A stretch of 8,993 nt of DNA from Dehalococcoidia bacterium (GTDB lineage Bacteria > Chloroflexota > Dehalococcoidia > Dehalococcoidales > RBG-16-60-22), in assembly GCA_030613665.1 (NCBI GenBank), contig JAUWLN010000070.1:1-8993 (forward strand), given 5' to 3'. A model generated the notes under the pieces. It saw only the letters and a program-made list of their open reading frames with translations, did not search any database and was not told the origin of the DNA. Shown here piece after piece: positions 1-5,929 of the stretch. Both the position numbers and the translations under genes were made by a program. Positions within the stretch are counted from its first letter, which is position 1, and each line of letters starts with the position of its first letter.

Positions 1-307
1 TACAAACTGGAATAACTTTCCTTGGTTACATAGTCACAATTCACAGCAGTCCCGAACCGAAAAGCAGCCACATAAGGGGATTCCGTTTTCCCTGATAATA
101 GGGGTGTGAGTTATCGCATTCTCAAGAGCATGGTCACAATAACATCCTACCTTTTAGCCTTAAAATTTATGCCGGCGTCGTAAAATAGACGGTAGGACAA
201 TCAAAAACAAGACTTCGCGATACCCATTTATATCGTGCCCAAATTCAGTCGCTAAAGAGGAAAATTCCATTTAACAATCGCCCATTTTGTAAAATCAGAG
301 GAAGCAA

Positions 308-475
308 TTGCATCCTTCGCTACCCTTTGGCATGGAGTTGTTATCAGGTTTTCAGCTTCATTATTTAACAATTAGTCAGAATGGTGAATTTGAAGATATA
401 GCTCGTTTTACAATGGGGGGAGGGGATTATGCAGGTAATATTTGTTGTGAAATTGTAAGAACTGGGGCGAGGTGA
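308..475 (+). CDS. Possible small or eroded ORF, 55 codons, unknown function
   Basis: The frame opens at TTG 308, six bases after a fair ribosome site (AGAGGAAG, 297-304), and ends at TGA 473-475. An internal ATG at 332 would give 47 residues. The peptide looks protein-like rather than random: it mixes hydrophobic and acidic residues and contains segments such as FEDIARFTMGGGDYAGN and CEIVRTG. I do not recognise the family. Just after the stop, a different frame reads GEELGG, and a similar GEELAG reading recurs at about 557-574, so this could be a fragment of a larger decayed gene. There is no neighbour in the same direction to suggest a job. It may also be chance. Confidence 0.25.
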   Translation: MHPSLPFGMELLSGFQLHYLTISQNGEFEDIARFTMGGGDYAGNICCEIVRTGAR

Positions 476-577
476 AGAACTAGGTGGGGAGTCTAGAGCT
501 ACTCGATGGATTTCAAGGATCGTCTCTGTGTAAGATGGGGCTACAGGTTCCGGTGAGGTGAAGAATTAGCTGGGAAG
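469..577. repeat. Imperfect direct repeat, two copies 86 bases apart
   Basis: Copy one is at 469-491 and copy two at 555-577. Twenty of 23 positions match, and both begin with the exact 11-base core GAGGTGAAGAA. Similarity fades after that. Both copies can be read as GEEL(G/A)G in one frame, so this may be a protein-level repeat in decayed coding DNA rather than a regulatory element. No flanking target duplication or transposase was seen. Confidence 0.4.
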
Positions 578-725
578 CTTGAGACTGTCCTCAAATCTCA
601 CCAACCTCGTATACCTCTCCACCATCTGAATAGATTCCCACGGTTTACTTCAGAAAACTGGAGATTTAAAGTCGCAGCCTCTTAAAATTCGATTTAGAAT
701 GGACGAAAAGTCTTACCTTTACTCC

Positions 726-2522
726 TTACTTATCGTATAACTCGGGGTACATTTCACGCCGCAACTCTTCATCAACATCTTCCGGGTCAATCCAGGATAG
801 GTCACCCTTCGCCAGATCTGCCCATTTCTCTGCCATTTCGGGTCGGGGACCGATTGTTCTATCAAGCACACAATCAACAATGGCCGGTTTATTCTGAGCG
901 TGAGCCATCTCGAAAGCCTGGGCATGAGCCTTGGCGACATCCGCCGGGTCTTCCACGCGGATACCGATGCCACCGAAGCATTCCGCAAACTTAGCGAAGT
1001 TGGTCTCATGCATGAAGGTCGCGGTAAGGTCTTGCTGCTCCCCGACAAGCTTCCACGCTTTACGGTACAGAGGTCCACTGCGCGGGTGCCAGACATGGTT
1101 GTTGTTTACCTGGTAAACGACAGGTAGTTGGCACCTGACCGCGGTTTCGAAGTCCATAGCTCCGACGCCCATACCGGCGTCACCCATGATTACCAGAACC
1201 TGTTTTCCTGGTCTGGCGATCTGGGCACCAATGCCCATACCGATACCATGGCCGAAACCAGTATGTGTGGATGATTCAAGAAGTGTGGCGGCTTTCCGGC
1301 AGGTATACCTCGTCGTAATGTAAGTACTGGCGCTACGTGCATCGAGAATGATAGTAGCATCATCTTCCAGAACGGAGAGCGACTCCTGAGCAACCCAGGC
1401 GGGGTGGAGAGGCTTCATATTCTTACCCGGTGCCGCCTCAGCTATCAGCTCTTTATCATCTTGTACCTTTAGGTCGGCAAGTTTCTGGAGCCATTCTGTT
1501 TTTTTCGGTACCCCTTTCGGATACAGTTGTTTAACACAGTCAATCATCTGCTGGAGAACCATCTTTGAATCACCGATTACAATCTGTTCACTGGGTGGTG
1601 AAGGATTGACCAGAGCCATGGACGGTTGAATCTGGATAAGCCTACGGCCCATTGCCCAGGCGCCCCAGCCTTCAAGTACGCTGTTCATAGCCAGACCGAT
1701 AGTCATGGCGACATCGGCTGACCTTAGAATAGCCCTTCTTGCCGCGCTCTTAAAAGCTAACGGATGGTCTTCGGGAACGGCACCCCGCCCGAGACGGCGG
1801 GTAATCACCGGGATGTTGACCAGCTCAACAAACTCCAGAAGTTCATCTTCGGCATGAGAGTACCAGATGTCCTGGCCAGCGGCAATTGCCGGCCTCTCAG
1901 CACTTAGCAGCGTTCTTACGGCTCTCTCAACCGCAGCCGGATTCCCTTGAGGAGGCAGCGGCTTCTCATAAGCATTGGGGACATAATGTCCCTGCTGGGC
2001 AACGGTAGTTCTCGCATGAAGAACATCCGATGGGATTTCAAGGACGATGGGTCCCTGGGGATAGCTTATAGCATCGCAAACCGCTTTTTTGGTCCAGTAG
2101 GCAACCTGTGTCGGGTCCACAATGCGCTTTGTCCACTTGGTAATGCTGTTACATAGCTGGTCGGCCCAGGATTCATGAATGTCAAGGTGACCGTCCTGTC
2201 TCCTAGATACCTGCCCGGTGAAATGAACGTTGGGAGTCCTTGAATAGTAGCAGTGAGCAATACCGCTTATCTGGTTTGTCAGGCCGGGCCCGGCGGTACA
2301 AAAAGAAATACCAACCTTCCTCGAAGCCTTTGCATAGCCATCAGCACAGTAAGAACTTGCCTGCTCATGGCGTACATGGACGAGTTTAATACCCTCTAGG
2401 CCGCAGCCGACCATAAACGCGTTTATGTGACCGCCATGGAGTCCAAAATGATACTCAACACCCTCTTCTTTCAACACTCTCCCAATGTGCTTACCACTCT
2501 GTACTGCTTTGTCTTGTTCCAT
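726..2522 (-). CDS. ThDP-dependent enzyme, oxalyl-CoA decarboxylase / 2-hydroxyacyl-CoA lyase-like
   Basis: This 598-residue protein has the three-domain layout of the acetolactate synthase/benzoylformate decarboxylase superfamily: an N-terminal pyrimidine-binding domain (about 8-170), a central Rossmann-like domain (about 195-330) and a C-terminal pyrophosphate domain (about 375-560). The cofactor-activating Glu is E53 in the RHEQ motif, followed by the typical TAGPGLTN stretch (76-83). The metal/ThDP motif starts at G447-D448-A449 and ends at N473-N475. D448 and N475 have the 27-residue spacing expected of Mg2+ ligands. The segment GAMDFETAVR (454-463) resembles the oxalyl-CoA decarboxylase and 2-hydroxyacyl-CoA lyase branch more than acetolactate synthase. 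Having Glu at the active site argues against glyoxylate carboligase. The divergent CoA-transferase fits an acyl-CoA substrate. It is slightly longer than oxalyl-CoA decarboxylases (about 565), with an acidic C-terminal tail. The superfamily is certain; the exact reaction is not. Start ATG 2522 is backed by AAAGGAG seven bases upstream. Confidence 0.9.
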   Translation of the reverse strand: MEQDKAVQSGKHIGRVLKEEGVEYHFGLHGGHINAFMVGCGLEGIKLVHVRHEQASSYCADGYAKASRKVGISFCTAGPGLTNQISGIAHCYYSRTPNVHFTGQVSRRQDGHLDIHESWADQLCNSITKWTKRIVDPTQVAYWTKKAVCDAISYPQGPIVLEIPSDVLHARTTVAQQGHYVPNAYEKPLPPQGNPAAVERAVRTLLSAERPAIAAGQDIWYSHAEDELLEFVELVNIPVITRRLGRGAVPEDHPLAFKSAARRAILRSADVAMTIGLAMNSVLEGWGAWAMGRRLIQIQPSMALVNPSPPSEQIVIGDSKMVLQQMIDCVKQLYPKGVPKKTEWLQKLADLKVQDDKELIAEAAPGKNMKPLHPAWVAQESLSVLEDDATIILDARSASTYITTRYTCRKAATLLESSTHTGFGHGIGMGIGAQIARPGKQVLVIMGDAGMGVGAMDFETAVRCQLPVVYQVNNNHVWHPRSGPLYRKAWKLVGEQQDLTATFMHETNFAKFAECFGGIGIRVEDPADVAKAHAQAFEMAHAQNKPAIVDCVLDRTIGPRPEMAEKWADLAKGDLSWIDPEDVDEELRREMYPELYDK

Positions 2523-2528
2523 ACTAGG

Positions 2529-2535
2529 CTCCTTT
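2529..2535 (-). promoter_or_regulatory. Ribosome binding site of the ThDP gene
   Basis: Read on the minus strand, this is AAAGGAG, six bases before the ATG whose first base is 2522. It supports that start over any internal Met. Confidence 0.7.
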
Positions 2536-2619
2536 ATTATCTATTTTTTATTGAACTAATTCGGACATCCGGCCCGACTTTTATCATCTTCTTAATCTTA
2601 AATTATTCGGCATGAATAA

Positions 2620-2648
2620 ATTATCGAGGCTCATAGCTATGTCGATAA
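2620..2648 (-). promoter_or_regulatory. Candidate minus-strand promoter for the ThDP gene
   Basis: Read on the minus strand, a weak -35 (TTATCG, 2643-2648, 3 of 6 consensus) and a good -10 (GATAAT, 2620-2625, 5 of 6) are separated by exactly 17 bases. Transcription would start near 2613, giving an untranslated leader of about 90 bases. The spacer contains the perfect palindrome CATAGCTATG, a typical place for a repressor site. The -35 is poor, so this is a pattern-based prediction only. Confidence 0.35.
2621..2648. repeat. Nested dyad in the divergent intergenic region
   Basis: Arms TTATCGA (2621-2627) and TCGATAA (2642-2648) form a perfect 7-bp inverted repeat. Between them lies a perfect 10-bp palindrome, CATAGCTATG (2632-2641), placed off-centre. 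The arms coincide with the -10 and -35 of the proposed minus-strand promoter, so a regulator bound here would block that promoter. No regulator gene is present in the window. Confidence 0.45.
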
Positions 2649-2689
2649 AGGACACACAACGGAAAATGTTTTTATCTCTGTGGAACATA

Positions 2690-2718
2690 ATAACAAATAC
2701 TGGGGAAAATTGTATAAT
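2690..2718 (+). promoter_or_regulatory. Candidate plus-strand promoter for the CoA-transferase gene
   Basis: A perfect -10 TATAAT (2713-2718) lies 17 bases after ATAACA (2690-2695, 4 of 6 matches to the -35 consensus). Transcription would begin near 2725, leaving a leader of about 60 bases before ATG 2787. The surrounding DNA is very AT-rich, so chance matches are possible, but the spacing and the intact -10 make this the best promoter in the gap. Confidence 0.5.
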
Positions 2719-2728
2719 ATCGTTTAAA

Positions 2729-2750
2729 AAAAGTATACTTTTGGAGTATA
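2729..2750. promoter_or_regulatory. Candidate operator: overlapping palindromes just after the promoter
   Basis: AAAAGTATACTTTT (2729-2742) is a perfect 14-bp palindrome. Overlapping it, TATACT (2734-2739) and AGTATA (2745-2750) form a second inverted repeat with a 5-base spacer. The site would lie just downstream of the predicted transcription start, where a bound repressor would block the CoA-transferase gene. The GTATAC core resembles operators of GntR-type (FCD) regulators, which often control organic-acid genes; that link is an inference. Confidence 0.4.
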
Positions 2751-2770
2751 TAAAAAAGTTCCTTGTAATA

Positions 2771-2777
2771 AGGAGGG
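2771..2777 (+). promoter_or_regulatory. Ribosome binding site that fixes the CoA-transferase start
   Basis: AGGAGGG ends directly against a TTG at 2778 that would otherwise extend the frame by three codons. A zero-base spacing is not workable, whereas ATG 2787 lies nine bases downstream. The start is therefore taken as 2787. Confidence 0.8.
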
Positions 2778-2786
2778 TTGAAAACC

Positions 2787-4001
2787 ATGGTTGAACGACC
2801 AGGGGCACTGGACGGAGTGAAAGTTGTGACTTGTTCACAAGCTCAGGCAGGTACAGTCCCGTATATGCTTATGGCTATGATGGGAGCTGAAGTCATCAAG
2901 ATCGAGGCACCGGGTGCTGGAGATCCCTCAAGAGTATATTTTGATATCCCTGGTTTCCCCAATTCTTATTTTGAGACCAATAACCGAGGTGTGAATAGTT
3001 TTACCCTGAACCTAAAGAAACCCGGAGCCAAGGAAATCCTCTATGAACTGGTGAAAGATGCAGATGTCTTCGGCCAGAACTTCCGCCCCGGGGCTATGGA
3101 AAGAGCCGGTGCCGGCTATGAAGACCTTAAGAAAGTTAATCCAAGGATTGTCTATGTCTCGATTTCCGCTTATGGCCCCAAAGGTCCTCATGCTCAGCTA
3201 CCCGGTACGGATTTCATAGGGCAGGCGCTGGGCGGCATTACTGAAGCCTTTTCAACGCCCGGACAACCTTTAAAAGCCGGCGTAGTATCGGTTGCCGATG
3301 AAACGTGTGCAATCTTAACTTACGGTGCTATCTTAACCGGGCTTTACTACGCCAAGGTGACAGGCGTCGGACAAAAGATTGACTGCTCGCTCTTGGGCGG
3401 GCAGATTCGTCTCATGGGCCACGTATTCAATACCACCATGTGGAAACAAGAGAATCCAATTATCGGCCAGGCACGTATTGAGGGTAGCGCGGAACAGCCG
3501 AGGCTAGCTTGTAGCTTTCTTGACAAGAATGGCAAGCCCTTTGTAATTCAGGTAAATTATTTACAATGGAAGAACGCAATGACGGCAGTCGGGATCTACG
3601 ATACACTTGAGGAAAAGGGCGTGGCCAACCTCGGCGACGCTGTGGTATCAGAGGAGAAACGAAAACTATTGCTTCAGACCCTCAATGAATTCTTCGCAAC
3701 GGATACCCGCGATAATTTGGTCGAGACATTACGCAAAGCTGATATCTTCAGCGCCCCCGTTAGTACTCTACTCGAAGCCTCTAATGACCCGGATGTTATT
3801 GCCAACGAGTGTGTTACATGGGTCGATTATCCTAAGTACGGCAAGAAGCTCAAAGTACACGGAAGTCCTTGGATATTTTCTGAAACCCCAGCTAAACTCG
3901 ACATTGCCCCCGAGCTGGGAGAACATACCGTCCCAATTCTAAAGAGACACGGTTACAGCGATGCCCAGATTAAGGAGCTTAGAGATAGGGAAGTAATCTA
4001 A
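2787..4001 (+). CDS. Class III CoA-transferase (CaiB/BaiF family, formyl-CoA transferase-like)
   Basis: This 404-residue protein has the normal length for the family, which moves CoA between carboxylic acids in the cytoplasm through an aspartyl-CoA thioester. The catalytic Asp is D142 in PGTDFIGQALGG. Other signatures include GAEVIKIEAPGAGDPSR (33-49), the family's NxKxxG-type stretch LNLKKPG (74-80), and FRPGAMERAGAGYEDLK followed by NPRIVYVSISAYGPKGP (99-134). The glycine-rich loop that closes over the active site in formyl-CoA transferase is not obvious here, which suggests a different acid pair from formate/oxalate. It is divergent from the ThDP enzyme, a pairing known from oxalate degradation (transferase plus decarboxylase) and plausible for 2-hydroxyacyl-CoA cleavage. 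Family assignment is firm; substrate is unknown. Confidence 0.93.
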   Translation: MVERPGALDGVKVVTCSQAQAGTVPYMLMAMMGAEVIKIEAPGAGDPSRVYFDIPGFPNSYFETNNRGVNSFTLNLKKPGAKEILYELVKDADVFGQNFRPGAMERAGAGYEDLKKVNPRIVYVSISAYGPKGPHAQLPGTDFIGQALGGITEAFSTPGQPLKAGVVSVADETCAILTYGAILTGLYYAKVTGVGQKIDCSLLGGQIRLMGHVFNTTMWKQENPIIGQARIEGSAEQPRLACSFLDKNGKPFVIQVNYLQWKNAMTAVGIYDTLEEKGVANLGDAVVSEEKRKLLLQTLNEFFATDTRDNLVETLRKADIFSAPVSTLLEASNDPDVIANECVTWVDYPKYGKKLKVHGSPWIFSETPAKLDIAPELGEHTVPILKRHGYSDAQIKELRDREVI

Positions 4002-4132
4002 GTCTAGTAGAAGAAGGCGAGTTAAGTGGCTAGTCTGAAAATTAAACTACAAGTTCTTTATCCTGTCCACTTTGCTCCACCAGAAAATATTTACCCATAC
4101 CATAACTTGAAGCCCTTCTTGAACGATTACGC

Positions 4133-4155
4133 TAGTACTCTCGACATGAGTACTA
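4133..4155. repeat. Perfect 8-bp inverted repeat, possible operator
   Basis: TAGTACTC (4133-4140) and GAGTACTA (4148-4155) are exact reverse complements with a 7-base spacer. The AGTACT core of each arm is itself a palindrome, so the arms are also direct repeats of the core. No T run follows, which argues against an intrinsic terminator. It lies 132 bases after the CoA-transferase stop and about 590 before dctP, so no role is clear. Confidence 0.4.
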
Positions 4156-4403
4156 AGAATGTGCAGATTTATTCTTGAATCGCTATTACTCGGACTAGTG
4201 AACCACCAGCACCTTCTATTGGAAGAGAGAGTGCCATGAATTCAAAGTGTTTGTCGCCAATTTGATGTAAATTATGTAGGTATTCTATTACGAATATACC
4301 TTCCTTAAAGAATATGTGGTGACCTGATCCTCCTGTCCTGTCTTTATTATTTTAGGGAGCAGAACCCGCTCTTAAAAACCTGTCCAAATTTCGGGGACTG
4401 GCA

Positions 4404-4422
4404 TGCCTCAAAAAAGGAGGCA
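4404..4422 (+). promoter_or_regulatory. Small hairpin that would cover an AGGAGG ribosome site
   Basis: TGCCTC (4404-4409) pairs with GAGGCA (4417-4422) across a 7-base A-rich loop. The 3' arm overlaps the Shine-Dalgarno sequence AAGGAGG (4414-4420), which sits seven bases before a TTG at 4428. In RNA this hairpin would hide the ribosome site. There is no T run after it, so it is not a normal terminator. Confidence 0.3.
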
Positions 4423-4427
4423 ATCTA

Positions 4428-4456
4428 TTGACAAAACATCATATGAAAGTTAAACT
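4428..4456 (+). promoter_or_regulatory. Candidate promoter upstream of the TRAP operon
   Basis: A perfect -35 TTGACA (4428-4433) is followed after exactly 17 bases by TAAACT (4451-4456), which matches 4 of 6 positions of the -10 consensus. Transcription starting near 4463 would give dctP a leader of about 280 bases. The competing explanation is that the TTG is a start codon, since AAGGAGG precedes it. Confidence 0.35.
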
Positions 4457-4505
4457 ACCAAACAATATCGTAATAGCTTTAAAAAATAAACAGAATGACT
4501 TTTAA
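4428..4505 (+). CDS. Possible 25-codon peptide, unknown
   Basis: TTG 4428 follows a near-perfect AAGGAGG with seven-base spacing, and the frame runs to TAA 4503-4505. The predicted peptide is short and basic, beginning MTKHHMKVKLPNN, with no recognisable motif. The same bases (TTGACA) also make a perfect -35 box, so the two readings compete. It could be a leader peptide, the stump of a lost gene, or chance. Confidence 0.2.
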   Translation: MTKHHMKVKLPNNIVIALKNKQNDF

Positions 4506-4630
4506 TGGCGATGTTATGAAAAAAGATTGTGAGTGCTTTTACAAACAACGGTGCTAAACTTTGTCTCTTTTTGGTTTAAGAGTAAGGAGATATATATTAA
4601 GTTATGCTAGAGTATCATCATATTTGATCC

Positions 4631-4663
4631 TGATCTCGGTAGGAATCGATTTTTGAGAGATCA
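4631..4663. repeat. 7-bp inverted repeat about 80 bases before dctP
   Basis: TGATCTC (4631-4637) and GAGATCA (4657-4663) are exact reverse complements separated by 19 bases. It could be a weak leader hairpin or a protein site. No T run follows. Confidence 0.3.
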
Positions 4664-4733
4664 TAACTATTAATTAGAAGGGGGTGATAGCTTTCAGAAG
4701 GAGGATTTGTTATCGGGTGAATTCAAAGGTAAC

Positions 4734-4738
4734 GGAGG
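4734..4738 (+). promoter_or_regulatory. Ribosome binding site of dctP
   Basis: GGAGG lies six bases before ATG 4745, ideal spacing. A second, stronger-looking AAGGAGG at 4698-4704 lies 40 bases upstream with no useful ATG near it. It could serve a GTG at 4717 that starts a tiny frame running over the dctP start. Confidence 0.7.
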
Positions 4739-4744
4739 TTAAAA

Positions 4745-5863
4745 ATGGTTAAGAAGAAGGCCTTGGTTTTGGTGACGCTAATAGCTTTGATTTCTAGTTT
4801 AATAGCAGCCTGTGCTGCTCCAGCACCAGCGCCGGCACCAGCGCCGGCACCAGCTCCAGCACCAGCCCCGGCAGCACCTGCTGAAGTGGTTAAATGGGTG
4901 CAGGTAGCCCAGTGGTCTGAACCTATGCATAACATGATCTGGCTCAGGAAACGCAATGACATGCTTGAAGCAGCCAGCAACGGTCGCTTTATTATCGAGT
5001 CCCATCCGCATGGTGAGATTATGAGTGGCAAAGAGGCCTTTGATGCCACCAATGACGGCACCATCGACGCGCTTAACTCGACCATGCACACCTGGATTGG
5101 TAAAATACCGGCCTCCCCGCTGTTCTCCGCTCGTCCTCTCGGGCTGACGTCCATACAGATGGGGGCATGGCTCGAGCATTATGGCGGGCTGGATTACATG
5201 TATGAAGTGCTTGAACCCTTCAACTTTGGCTACACTGGCTACACCTATATCACCACCCCGGAAGACCTCAACTGGTCTAATGTCAGGATGGACACCCTGG
5301 CAGACTGGAAAGGGGTAAAATTCCGCACCAAGGGATTCTGGGCAGAAGTGCTGCAGGACCCGAGGGTGGGCGCTTCGGTGACCACCATCGCCGGTGCCGA
5401 GCTCTATGCGGCAGCGGAGAAGGGTATTCTGGATGCCTTCGAATATTCCAATCCGGCAACGGATATCCAACTCGCCTTCTATGAAATCATGAAGTACGTC
5501 TATGTTCCAGGGATACACCAGCCGTCCACGGTGACCTGGGAGGCGGTCAACGCCGATTCGTGGGCGAAGCTGCCTGATGACCTGAAGATATTGTACGATG
5601 CCGTTAACCACGCCACTGCCCAACTGGCATACACCGACCTGGTGATTCAAGACGCCAAGGCACTCAAGGCTTTTTCGGAAATGCCGAACCTAGAGATTGT
5701 GACCATGCCGGATAAGCTGCAAGCAGAATTCTTCGAGATAGCCGATGACCTCTACAAGAAGAAGAGTGCTGAAGACCCGTTCTTCGCCAAGGTGTACCAG
5801 AGTCAGCTGGACTTCATGGAAACGTGGAAGCTCTTTGAACAGTACCAGTCACCCAAGTTCTAG
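4745..5863 (+). CDS. TRAP transporter solute-binding lipoprotein, DctP family (TakP/FcbT1-like)
   Basis: This 372-residue protein is the extracytoplasmic receptor that captures the substrate and delivers it to the membrane subunits. Residues 1-22 form a lipoprotein signal (KKK, hydrophobic core, lipobox I-A-A-C with Cys23). Residues 24-46 are an almost pure Ala-Pro repeat, a flexible tether. The mature domain from about 48 follows the COG4663 type of DctP: HPHGEIMSGKEAFDATNDGTIDA (87-109), WIGKIPASPLF (117-127), DWKGVKFRTKG (187-197, with R194 as the usual carboxylate-binding Arg), GAELYAAAEKGILDAFEYSNP (217-237) and YVYVPGIHQP (251-260). Studied members of this branch bind 2-oxo acids (TakP) or lactate (a Thermus protein), so a small monocarboxylate is likely but unproven. 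It is first in an operon with dctQ and dctM. Confidence 0.93.
   Translation: MVKKKALVLVTLIALISSLIAACAAPAPAPAPAPAPAPAPAPAAPAEVVKWVQVAQWSEPMHNMIWLRKRNDMLEAASNGRFIIESHPHGEIMSGKEAFDATNDGTIDALNSTMHTWIGKIPASPLFSARPLGLTSIQMGAWLEHYGGLDYMYEVLEPFNFGYTGYTYITTPEDLNWSNVRMDTLADWKGVKFRTKGFWAEVLQDPRVGASVTTIAGAELYAAAEKGILDAFEYSNPATDIQLAFYEIMKYVYVPGIHQPSTVTWEAVNADSWAKLPDDLKILYDAVNHATAQLAYTDLVIQDAKALKAFSEMPNLEIVTMPDKLQAEFFEIADDLYKKKSAEDPFFAKVYQSQLDFMETWKLFEQYQSPKF
4824..4871 (+). repeat. Four tandem 12-bp units encoding the Ala-Pro linker
   Basis: The unit is CACCAGCGCCGG. Units at 4824-4835 and 4836-4847 are identical, and 4848-4859 and 4860-4871 differ at a few positions. Each unit adds four residues to the Ala-Pro tether of the binding lipoprotein. 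Copy number could change by slippage without shifting the frame. Confidence 0.75.
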
Positions 5864-5881
5864 CTAATTTTTGCTCTCAGA

Positions 5882-5929
5882 CACTCACCCCCACCCCCGT
5901 CCCAAATTGGAGTTGGGTGGGGGTGAGTG
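5882..5929 (+). promoter_or_regulatory. Strong stem-loop between dctP and dctQ
   Basis: CACTCACCCCCACCC (5882-5896) pairs perfectly over 15 bases with GGGTGGGGGTGAGTG (5915-5929), leaving an 18-base loop. It starts 19 bases after the dctP stop. No T run follows, so it is a poor intrinsic terminator. Such hairpins in transporter operons commonly protect the binding-protein message and lower expression of the membrane genes. Its last base touches the GAGGA ribosome site of dctQ (5929-5933), so it may also hinder dctQ translation. Confidence 0.75.

Larger units (their letters stand above)
1..725. other. Gene-poor flank downstream of the ThDP enzyme
   Basis: This stretch lies beyond the 3' end of the minus-strand ThDP gene. 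I found no long open frame, no tRNA-like or rRNA-like stretch, and no clear intrinsic terminator for that gene (no GC-rich stem followed by a T run in the minus direction). Its only notable contents are a possible 55-codon ORF at 308-475 and an imperfect direct repeat near 469 and 555, both listed separately. Stop codons are frequent in all frames through 476-700. It may be true intergenic DNA or the eroded remains of an older gene. Confidence 0.5.
4002..4744. other. Long AT-rich intergenic region ahead of the TRAP operon
   Basis: These 743 bases hold no convincing long gene. They contain a dyad at 4133-4155, a small hairpin covering an AAGGAGG at 4404-4422 followed by a possible 25-codon ORF, a possible promoter at 4428-4456, and an inverted repeat at 4631-4663. 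A second promoter-like pair (TTGGTT 4571-4576, TATATT 4593-4598, 16-base spacing) could also serve dctP. No clear terminator with a T run follows the CoA-transferase stop. The length suggests an independent TRAP transcription unit with a long regulated leader, or a lost gene. Confidence 0.5.

Noticed and set aside
469..577. Direct repeats as insertion-sequence ends
   Set aside because: They are direct rather than inverted, imperfect, and have no transposase or target duplication around them.
726..2522. Glyoxylate carboligase or plain acetolactate synthase assignment
   Set aside because: Carboligase lacks the active-site Glu that is present here as E53. The ThDP motif region resembles the acyl-CoA branch, and no acetolactate synthase small subunit is nearby, though a distant relationship cannot be excluded.
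2612..2794. Open frame of 60 codons in the divergent gap
   Set aside because: It has no ribosome site, overlaps the promoter and operator region, and runs into the CoA-transferase start. It looks like chance in AT-rich DNA.
4824..4871. CRISPR array or minisatellite unrelated to coding
   Set aside because: Units are only 12 bases with no spacers and lie in frame inside a lipoprotein linker, so they are coding repeats.
4799..5650. Long minus-strand open frame opposite dctP
   Set aside because: It is the complement of a gene with clear TRAP receptor motifs, its predicted protein has no family features, and there is no ribosome site at its start.
5882..5929. Hairpin as an intrinsic terminator ending the operon after dctP
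   Set aside because: No T run follows on either strand, and dctQ with its ribosome site begins at once. Partial attenuation or message protection fits better.
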